DNA of 11,553 nucleotides from Dehalococcoidia bacterium (GTDB lineage: Bacteria > Chloroflexota > Dehalococcoidia > JACVQG01 > JAHKAY01): assembly GCA_030744635.1 (NCBI GenBank), contig JASLQE010000319.1:1-11553 (forward strand). The letters run 5' to 3'. The position numbers and the translations under genes are program-made. Within the stretch, counting starts at the first letter, position 1. The number at the start of each line of letters is the position of its first letter. Shown here in pieces: positions 6,209-11,553 of the stretch. The notes under the pieces are model-generated. The model ran no database searches and was not told the DNA's origin. It was given only the letters and a program-made list of their open reading frames with translations.

Positions 6209-7585
6209 CTATGTGACCACCGCCGATGAGACGACGGCGTGGCCCGCCTTTACCACCAGCGCCAGCTCGGCCACCATGCGGCCCGTGAAGCGGGAGGTCA
6301 TCATGCCCCAAGGGTCGTTCTCCACGGGCGTGAGCCGGGTGCGCCCGTCCTCGTTCCAGGGGGTGTGGCCCCCCACTGCCGGGCCGGATACCCCCTGGCC
6401 GCCGAACATGAACCCCGTCTGGTACATCTGAAAGGCCCGGATGAAGTCCGATATCTCGGCTATAGAGGTCTCCTGCCCGCCTATGGTGAGGTAGGCCACG
6501 GTGACGGCACTGGCAATCTTGCCCTTGAGTGTGCCATCCCGCTGCATCCAGCGGCAGCGGTCTACAAAGCCCTTCAGCCGCCCGCTGATTCCCAGCTCGT
6601 GCACCGGGGAGCCGAAGATGATGGCGTCGGCGGCCATCAGCTTTGGGTATAGCTCCTGCATATCGTCCTGGTTGTTGCACCTCGCCAGCCCGGTCGCCAG
6701 ACACTCGTCGCAGGTGTGGTCCACATCCAGGCGCAGGTCTCTCAGACTGATTAGCTCGGTCTCCACCCCGCCAAGCTGGCGGGCGGCCTCTAGGGCAGTG
6801 TGCAGCATATGAACTGTGTTCCTGCTACCCTTGCGGTGGGCACCGGATATCCCCAGAACCTTGATGGCCTGTCCCTCTGAGGGGACAAAGTCGCTGTGGT
6901 CGGGCATGGAGCTATGTAGGCGGTGATATCCCTCCACGATGCGGGACCGTGCCTCCTGGGTCAGGACCTCTCTTCCTGCTTTAAGGAACCGTGACGCCTC
7001 GGCCATCGCCCGCCCCACCTCCCTGGCGGACTCCCGGGTGCGGGGGTCATCCGGGGCGGAGTAAGCCCCGCCGGCCCCGTACCCCGGCCCCACCTGGGTC
7101 ATCTGGAGTGCCCGTATCATGGTACCCATCTGGCGCAGAACTGTCTCCTGTCCCGTCATAGGCTCCGCAGCTACGGACAGGGCGCTGGCGGCCTTCCAGC
7201 GCATGTTGCCCTGGTGTACCAGCCAGCGGCTGCGGTCCACGACTATACGGAGCTTGGTGCTGACCCCCAGCGCATGTGCCGGGGATGCCCAGATAATGCC
7301 ATCGGCCTCCACCATACCGGTGTGGATGGCCTGGAGGTCGTCCTTTATGGTGCAGTCTTGGAGCTCTTCCCTAATTGTACCGTCCCGGCGCTTGCGGCGG
7401 GACATGCACTCCTCGCACTGTACGCAGTGGCGGAGCCGTTTGTCACTCAACTCCACCACCCGTGTGTCCACCTCCCCTGACTCCCTGGCCCCCTCGAATG
7501 CGTGCTCTATCATGTCCAGTAGCAGCGGGTCACGGCCCTGGGAGCCGCAGAGCGCCAGCAGCTTTATGCGTGGCCTTGAAGCCAT
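6209..7585 (-). CDS. Tandem fusion of two NADPH-dependent FMN reductase / iron-sulfur flavoprotein domains
   Basis: Predicted 458-residue cytosolic electron carrier or reductase. Both halves show the flavodoxin-like fold of the NADPH-dependent FMN reductase family. Domain 1 (about 7-230) has A-D-G-I-I-W-A-S-P-A-H (94-104) and V-V-D-R. Domain 2 (about 241-458) has I-S-G-A-H-R-K-G-S-R-N-T (246-257), A-D-A-I-I-F-G-S-P-V-H (319-329) and F-V-D-R. Domain 2 keeps the FMN phosphate loop (G-x-x-x-x-G-S-x-N-T), whereas domain 1 has G-S-Q-G-R-D-P-L-L-L, lacking the S-N-T end. Domain 1 has C54-x2-C57-x2-C60 and C78, similar to the compact cysteine motif of archaeal iron-sulfur flavoprotein (Isf); domain 2 has C292-x2-C295-x7-C303. 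GGAGGAG lies 6 bases before the ATG. It is the first gene of the leftward operon, with its own promoter in the divergent region. The partner is not known; ferredoxin from the neighbouring oxidoreductase is possible. Confidence 0.85.
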   Translation of the reverse strand: MASRPRIKLLALCGSQGRDPLLLDMIEHAFEGARESGEVDTRVVELSDKRLRHCVQCEECMSRRKRRDGTIREELQDCTIKDDLQAIHTGMVEADGIIWASPAHALGVSTKLRIVVDRSRWLVHQGNMRWKAASALSVAAEPMTGQETVLRQMGTMIRALQMTQVGPGYGAGGAYSAPDDPRTRESAREVGRAMAEASRFLKAGREVLTQEARSRIVEGYHRLHSSMPDHSDFVPSEGQAIKVLGISGAHRKGSRNTVHMLHTALEAARQLGGVETELISLRDLRLDVDHTCDECLATGLARCNNQDDMQELYPKLMAADAIIFGSPVHELGISGRLKGFVDRCRWMQRDGTLKGKIASAVTVAYLTIGGQETSIAEISDFIRAFQMYQTGFMFGGQGVSGPAVGGHTPWNEDGRTRLTPVENDPWGMMTSRFTGRMVAELALVVKAGHAVVSSAVVT

Positions 7586-7614
7586 ACTATGCTCCTCCGG
7601 CGGTGATTAGCACC

Positions 7615-7643
7615 ATGATAGGCGGGCGGGCCAACGCCGTCAA
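7615..7643 (-). promoter_or_regulatory. Promoter of the leftward flavoprotein operon
   Basis: On the minus strand TTGACG (7638-7643) and TATCAT (7615-7620) are separated by exactly 17 bases, each one mismatch from the sigma70 consensus. The predicted start near 7608 gives a leader of about 22 bases that contains the GGAGGAG ribosome-binding site of the flavodoxin-fold gene. Confidence 0.7.
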
Positions 7644-7653
7644 GAAGGCAGCC

Positions 7654-7686
7654 GGTATTATAGTACGGTTTCCTTACTATAATACC
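7654..7686. promoter_or_regulatory. Perfect 12-bp inverted repeat, candidate shared operator/activator site
   Basis: GGTATTATAGTA (7654-7665) and TACTATAATACC (7675-7686) are exact reverse complements around a 9-base spacer, with 21 bp (two helical turns) between arm centres. The site lies between the two divergent promoters, about 10-11 bp from each -35 hexamer. Its centre falls near -62 of both predicted start sites. That is the usual place for a dimeric activator contacting RNA polymerase at two promoters, though repression or looping is possible. Each arm also contains an outward-facing TATAAT, so the dyad might itself hold weak promoters. The regulator is not identified; the MarR remnant downstream could be what is left of it. 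Confidence 0.65.
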
Positions 7687-7708
7687 AGGGGTGGGGTTTG
7701 AACCTGGT
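7684..7708. repeat. Short inverted repeat overlapping the rightward -35 box
   Basis: ACCAGG (7684-7689) and CCTGGT (7703-7708) are reverse complements 13 bases apart. The left half overlaps the end of the larger dyad, and the right half touches the -35 hexamer of the rightward promoter. A second, repressor-type site is possible but 6-bp arms are weak evidence. Confidence 0.25.
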
Positions 7709-7726
7709 GGGGCGGAGTAATACAAT
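7698..7726 (+). promoter_or_regulatory. Promoter of the rightward IorAB-like operon
   Basis: TTGAAC (7698-7703) and TACAAT (7721-7726) lie 17 bases apart. The -10 has one mismatch and the -35 two. The predicted start near 7733 gives a leader of about 20 bases carrying GGAGGGGG (7739-7746) ahead of the GTG at 7753. Confidence 0.6.
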
Positions 7727-7752
7727 CAGGATATAGCCGGAGGGGGTGAACG

Positions 7753-9891
7753 GTGGGCCGTAACTACTCGGACGATGCTATAGCCCAACTCAATTTCGGG
7801 CGGGGGCAGGTGCTGCGTGGGGATGCCTTCCTTATCCTGACCAAGGCCATGCTCCAGTCCGGTGTGGGCTACCTGGGTGGCTACCCCGGTGCCCCGGTGA
7901 GTGGGCTATACGATGTGATGGAGGACGCCTACCACCCGGTGTTGGAGTCCCTAGGGGTGGTGGTGAATGCCTCGGCCAACGAGGCCTCTGCCGCAGCCAT
8001 GCTGGCCGCATCGGTAAACAACCCTATCCGGGGGGCTATCAACATGAAGGTGGTGGGCACCAATGTGGCCGCCGACGGCCTCGCCCATCTGTCGGCCTCA
8101 GGTGTGAAGGGTGGGGTGATGGTGGTGGTGGGAGAGGACTACGGGATGGACAGCACCGCCGTGGCCGAAAGGAGCCTGCCTTACGCCTTCAAGTCTGGCC
8201 TGGTATGTATTGACCCGGTGGGGGACCCCGCCACCCTGGCCCTCATGGTGGAGGAGGGGTTCAACATCTCCGAATACAGCCATGCCCCCGTTCTATATAT
8301 GCTGCGCACCCGCACCGGGAACCTCACCGGTAGCCTTACCTGCAAGGACAACCGGGCACCGGTCATAAGCCCCCGGCACCCCGTGGAGGCCATGGCCTCC
8401 GATATAAACTTCTTCCCCCTACCGCCCTACGCCTTTGAGCAGGAAAGACTGAAGTTCACCGAGAGGCTGGACCGGGCACGGGAGTATATCCTTAAAGAGC
8501 GCCTGAACCGGTTGGTGCCTGGCCGGAAGCCGGTGGGTATCATCACCCACGGCCTCATCTACAACACCACCTGCCGCGCCCTGCACCTGCTGGGTGAGGC
8601 CGAGCTTTCCGGTAACGGCACCTGCGCTATTCTGGCCCTGAATGTGATACACCCCCTGGCGCCGGATGAGATAGCCGGGTTCCTACGGGACAAGGAGCAG
8701 GTGCTGGTGGTGGAGGAGGGTAGCCCCAACCTGCTGGAGGAGCAGGTGCGCGCCATTGCCCAGCAGGAGGGCCTTTCCACCAGGATATATGGTAAGGACA
8801 TCCTGCCCCACTATGGGGAGTATACTCCCCAGGTGCTGGTGCCCGGTCTGGGGCGTTTTTTAGCGGAGAAGGTTTACTCCGTGCCCGAGGAGGAAGAGGC
8901 TCTGGGCCGGGTCAAGAAGCGCTCGGTTGCCATGGCGGGGCATCTGAAGAAAGCGACCTCGGTAGCGGCCCCCCTCCCCATCCGCAGCCCACAGTTCTGC
9001 GCCGGATGCCCGGAGAGGCCGGTGTTCTCCATGCTGAAGCTGGTAGAACGGGATAGGGGCCGTCCCTACTATGCGGCCGATAGCGGCTGCTATGCCATGG
9101 GGAGCCTCCCTCCCTTCTACTGCGATGACTCATACACCGGCATGGGCATGGGGCTGGCCGCCGCTGCCGTGGCCTCACGGGTCTCCCAGCAGCCCGTGGT
9201 GGCCTTTATGGGGGATGGCACCTTCTGGCATAGCGGCATGGCCACCAGCGTGGCCAACGCCGTGTATAACCGTCAGGATGCTGTGCTTGTTATCTTTGAG
9301 AACGGCTATACCGCCATGACCGGCCAGCAGGAGAACCCTTCCAGCGGGGTAAACCTAAGGGGGGAAGAGATCTCCTCGGACATCGTGAAGACCCTTCATA
9401 GCATGGGGGTGAAGCATGTGGAGGTGGTTGACCCCTATGATGTGAAGTCCACCCTCCGGGCCTATAAAAAGGCCGTGGAATCATCTGAGGAGGGGCCCCG
9501 GGTGCTGGTGGCACGCGGTGAATGTGCCCTGGAGAGGGGGCGTCAGCAGCGGGCAGAGGACCACAAGCGCCTGAGCAAAGGCAAGCCCGTAGCCTGGGAG
9601 AGGTTGGGGGTAGATGTCGCCCTGTGCCGGGAGGACCGGAGCTGTGTACGCCCTAACGGCTGCCCGGCGCTCACACTGGACACTAATCCCAGCCCGGTGC
9701 GGGAGGACCCGGTTACAACCATCACCGCCGCCTGCACCGGCTGCCGCCTGTGTGGAGAGATGAGCCATGCCCTGGCGCTGTGCCCCTCCTTCTACGGAGT
9801 AAAGGTGACCACTAATCCCCGCCCGTGGACCCGCCTGTGGCACGGCTTGAACCATGCCTTGATCCACGGTCTGTTCCGGGTGGAGGTGTAG
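7753..9891 (+). CDS. iorA: Indolepyruvate ferredoxin oxidoreductase alpha-like subunit (TPP-dependent)
   Basis: Predicted 712-residue cytosolic subunit that decarboxylates a 2-oxoacid (aryl pyruvates in characterised IORs) with TPP and CoA, passing electrons through Fe-S clusters to ferredoxin. Order: pyrimidine-binding domain with Y-P-G-A-P (44-48; Y-P-G-T-P in most IorA); transketolase C-like middle domain (about 255-385, V-V-E-E-G-S at 319-324); TPP domain with C-A-G-C-P (416-420), D-S-G-C-Y-A-M-G (443-450), G-D-G-T-F-W-H-S-G (487-495) and N-G-Y-T-A-M-T-G (517-524); then a ferredoxin-like tail. The tail is unusual: motif 1 is C625-x2-D628-x2-C631-x5-C637-P-A, with Asp for the second Cys, and motif 2 is C661-x2-C664-x2-C667-x9-C677-P, with six extra residues before the last Cys. 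The GTG start has GGAGG 9 bases upstream. The next gene starts one base after the stop, so the two subunits are surely co-expressed. The substrate is inferred only from family. Confidence 0.88.
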   Translation: MGRNYSDDAIAQLNFGRGQVLRGDAFLILTKAMLQSGVGYLGGYPGAPVSGLYDVMEDAYHPVLESLGVVVNASANEASAAAMLAASVNNPIRGAINMKVVGTNVAADGLAHLSASGVKGGVMVVVGEDYGMDSTAVAERSLPYAFKSGLVCIDPVGDPATLALMVEEGFNISEYSHAPVLYMLRTRTGNLTGSLTCKDNRAPVISPRHPVEAMASDINFFPLPPYAFEQERLKFTERLDRAREYILKERLNRLVPGRKPVGIITHGLIYNTTCRALHLLGEAELSGNGTCAILALNVIHPLAPDEIAGFLRDKEQVLVVEEGSPNLLEEQVRAIAQQEGLSTRIYGKDILPHYGEYTPQVLVPGLGRFLAEKVYSVPEEEEALGRVKKRSVAMAGHLKKATSVAAPLPIRSPQFCAGCPERPVFSMLKLVERDRGRPYYAADSGCYAMGSLPPFYCDDSYTGMGMGLAAAAVASRVSQQPVVAFMGDGTFWHSGMATSVANAVYNRQDAVLVIFENGYTAMTGQQENPSSGVNLRGEEISSDIVKTLHSMGVKHVEVVDPYDVKSTLRAYKKAVESSEEGPRVLVARGECALERGRQQRAEDHKRLSKGKPVAWERLGVDVALCREDRSCVRPNGCPALTLDTNPSPVREDPVTTITAACTGCRLCGEMSHALALCPSFYGVKVTTNPRPWTRLWHGLNHALIHGLFRVEV
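9882..9888 (+). promoter_or_regulatory. Ribosome binding site of the IorB-like gene, inside iorA
   Basis: GGAGGTG encodes the last residues of IorA (V-E-V) and lies 4 bases before the GTG start at 9893. It supports that GTG as the start and suggests coupled translation of the two subunits. Confidence 0.75.
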
Positions 9892-9892
9892 G

Positions 9893-11536
9893 GTGGCGGA
9901 GGCCGGGCCTAAGATAAAGAGAGTCTACATAGTGGCCGTGGGGGGCCAAGGGAGCGCCGTCCTGGCCGACTGGCTCTTCAACGCCGCTCAGCAGGCCGGG
10001 TATACCGCTCAGACGGTGGGCCTGCCCGGCCTCTCTCAGCGGGGCGGAAGCACCAGCTACTATATGGAGGTCCTCCTCGGCATGGAGCCTGACCGGCCCG
10101 ATGCTGATGATGTGGTATTCTGCCACCATCCCGTGCCCGGTGAGGTAGACATAATCCTGGCCCAGGAGTTCTTGGAGCTGGGCAGGGCGTTGCAGCGAGG
10201 GTTCGCCTCTCCCAGCACGGCTGTCATAGCTTCCACCCACCGGGTCTACTCCCTGGTCGAGAAGGTGCCGGCCTCCGGTGGGGTAGCCGGCGATGAGGAT
10301 ATCCGGCGACTGGTGGCGGAGTTAACAGGGCACTTTACCGGGTTTGACGCCCTGGCCCTGGCCCGAAAGAACGGCCTGGAGGAAGTGGCTGTGAACGCCA
10401 TCCTTTTGGGGGCCGTGTCCGCCTCGGAGGTGCTGCCGATAGGTGAAGGTGTCTATAGGGAGGCCATCCGGCGGACGGGGGTGGCGGTGGAGGCCAACCT
10501 TAGCGCTTTTGACCTGGGATGTAAACATGTCACCCGTAAAGAAACCTCTGACGATGGGGTAACCCCCCGCCGCCGGGATGACTGCATCCAGGATCTGTCT
10601 GCTCGCCTCCCCGCCCGGCGCAGGCGGGGGTTCATCTCGCTGGCCACTTCCGAAGTGGCTGAATATGACCCCCGGGTGCAGGATACTCTGGTGGAGGCCT
10701 GCTATTTGCTGACGGACTACCAAGACCTGGCCTATGCTGCCGGTTTCTTGGGCGCTGTGAAGGAAATATACTCCGCTGATTCCAAGGACCAGGGCTACGA
10801 GCTAAGCCGCCTCTTCGCCGCCGGCCTGGCATCCCTGATGAGCTACGAGGATGTAATCCAGGTAGCCCGCTTCAAGACCAGCCAGCGGCGTTTTGCCGGC
10901 ATACGGGAAAACATGGGCATCCAAGAGGAGCAGGCATACGGGGTCACGGACTATTTCAGCCCGGAGGTGGACGAGGTGCTCTCGGTGCTGCCCTCCGCCC
11001 TCTACCGGCCCCGGGCCGCCTTATTGCGTTGGCTGGGCTGGGGTGGGGCTGTGCTGCGATACCGCTCTCCCACCACTTCCCTGCCCGGCTTCCTACTGCT
11101 GCGGCTGATGACGGGCATGCGACGCTGGCGGCGTCGCTCACAGCGCTACCGGCGAGAAGCGGAGATGTGGCGCTATTATCAGGAGGCGGTGGCCGAATTC
11201 GTCCGTCTGGACTATGACCTGGGCTGCCTGACAGCCCGTAGCGCACAGATGGTGAAGGGCTACGGGGCCATCCGGCGGCGTCATGTGGAGGCGCTGAGGC
11301 TCTTCCTGGAGGAGATGCTGCGGCCTCTGACTGACCGGGAGATGGCTGTGGGCACCGGCGGCTTCCCTCTGACCCTAAGGGTGGGCCGGCAGGCCTGCGG
11401 CCTCATTCTGGGGGGAGAAGGAGGCCTGGAGCGCGCACAGGGGTTAGTGGCTGGGGTGCTCCGGGACCTCCATGATGAGAAGGGCTACAAGGCTGCGCTG
11501 CGACGGCTGTCGACCACCACGGTTGCTACCCAGTAG
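9893..11536 (+). CDS. iorB: Indolepyruvate ferredoxin oxidoreductase beta-like subunit with DUF6537-like C-terminal domain
   Basis: Predicted 547-residue cytosolic subunit of the 2-oxoacid:ferredoxin oxidoreductase. The N-terminal part (about 8-212) is the pyruvate/ketoisovalerate oxidoreductase gamma domain, with V-G-G-Q-G (16-20), L-P-G-L-S-Q-R-G-G-S (44-53) and V-N-A-I-L-L-G-A (167-174). A basic linker (213-245, R-R-R and R-R-R-R) joins it to a helical C-terminal part (about 256-547). There, L-L-T-D-Y-Q-D-L-A-Y-A (272-282) and L-A-S-L-M-S-Y-E-D-V (312-321) resemble DUF6537, a domain otherwise found in fused, single-chain indolepyruvate oxidoreductases. Typical archaeal IorB is only about 200-230 residues, so this protein is more than twice the usual size. 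GTG start, one base after the iorA stop. The role of the C-terminal domain is unknown; scaffolding between IorA and the gamma domain is possible. The stop is TAG, 17 bases before the window end. Confidence 0.85.
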   Translation: MAEAGPKIKRVYIVAVGGQGSAVLADWLFNAAQQAGYTAQTVGLPGLSQRGGSTSYYMEVLLGMEPDRPDADDVVFCHHPVPGEVDIILAQEFLELGRALQRGFASPSTAVIASTHRVYSLVEKVPASGGVAGDEDIRRLVAELTGHFTGFDALALARKNGLEEVAVNAILLGAVSASEVLPIGEGVYREAIRRTGVAVEANLSAFDLGCKHVTRKETSDDGVTPRRRDDCIQDLSARLPARRRRGFISLATSEVAEYDPRVQDTLVEACYLLTDYQDLAYAAGFLGAVKEIYSADSKDQGYELSRLFAAGLASLMSYEDVIQVARFKTSQRRFAGIRENMGIQEEQAYGVTDYFSPEVDEVLSVLPSALYRPRAALLRWLGWGGAVLRYRSPTTSLPGFLLLRLMTGMRRWRRRSQRYRREAEMWRYYQEAVAEFVRLDYDLGCLTARSAQMVKGYGAIRRRHVEALRLFLEEMLRPLTDREMAVGTGGFPLTLRVGRQACGLILGGEGGLERAQGLVAGVLRDLHDEKGYKAALRRLSTTTVATQ

Positions 11537-11553
11537 ACAGCGTGGATATGGCA

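Noticed and set aside
7654..7686. The 12-bp dyad as a transcription terminator
   Set aside because: It lies between two divergent gene starts, is AT-rich and has no T tract.
7684..7712. tRNA T-arm-like sequence (GGTTTGAACC within a GC-rich stretch)
   Set aside because: No acceptor, D or anticodon arms can be folded around it. It lies inside the promoter region and is better explained as the -35 box and a short dyad.

Overview
The window is a gene-dense, GC-rich stretch (by eye roughly 60% G+C) with bacterial ribosome-binding sites and sigma70-type promoter hexamers. It also uses many ATA and AGG codons. An archaeal-style dUTPase, a PAC2 protein, an indolepyruvate-type ferredoxin oxidoreductase and Fe-S flavoenzymes together suggest an anaerobic or microaerobic bacterium. 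Chloroflexota (Dehalococcoidia-like) would be my guess, but no marker gene proves it. TAG is the favoured stop codon: seven of ten gene ends here.

Left part (1-1992). The 3' end of a PAC2-family gene runs into a convergent dUTPase-like gene, and their stop codons overlap. About 220 bp of divergent spacer follow, then a rightward CitE-like (HpcH/HpaI superfamily) lyase. This lyase ends 4 bp from the end of the leftward block.

Middle part (1997-7585), all leftward and probably one transcript. In order of transcription it holds: a tandem fusion of two NADPH-dependent FMN-reductase/iron-sulfur-flavoprotein domains; a FadH-like 2,4-dienoyl-CoA/enoate reductase; a small ferritin-like protein of the encapsulin-associated type that looks truncated; a MarR-family gene reduced to its wing and C-terminal helix; and a 14-TM DHA2-type drug exporter whose start codon overlaps the MarR stop.

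Right part (7753-11536), rightward. A two-gene operon encodes an indolepyruvate ferredoxin oxidoreductase-like enzyme: IorA with TPP and Fe-S motifs, and a long IorB with a gamma domain plus a DUF6537-like C-terminal domain. The two leftward flavoenzymes and the rightward oxidoreductase share a 167-bp divergent control region. In it a perfect 12-bp inverted repeat sits midway between two well-formed, oppositely directed promoters, about 62 bp from each predicted transcription start. This suggests one regulator controls both arms. A plausible reading is a low-potential redox module: ferredoxin reduced during 2-oxoacid oxidation, with flavoproteins and an enoate reductase as partners. The physiological substrates cannot be read from the sequence.

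The points most worth a second look are the symmetric divergent control region, an Asp-for-Cys replacement in the IorA ferredoxin domain, and the decayed ferritin-like and MarR genes. I saw no tRNA, rRNA, CRISPR array, insertion sequence or integrase.
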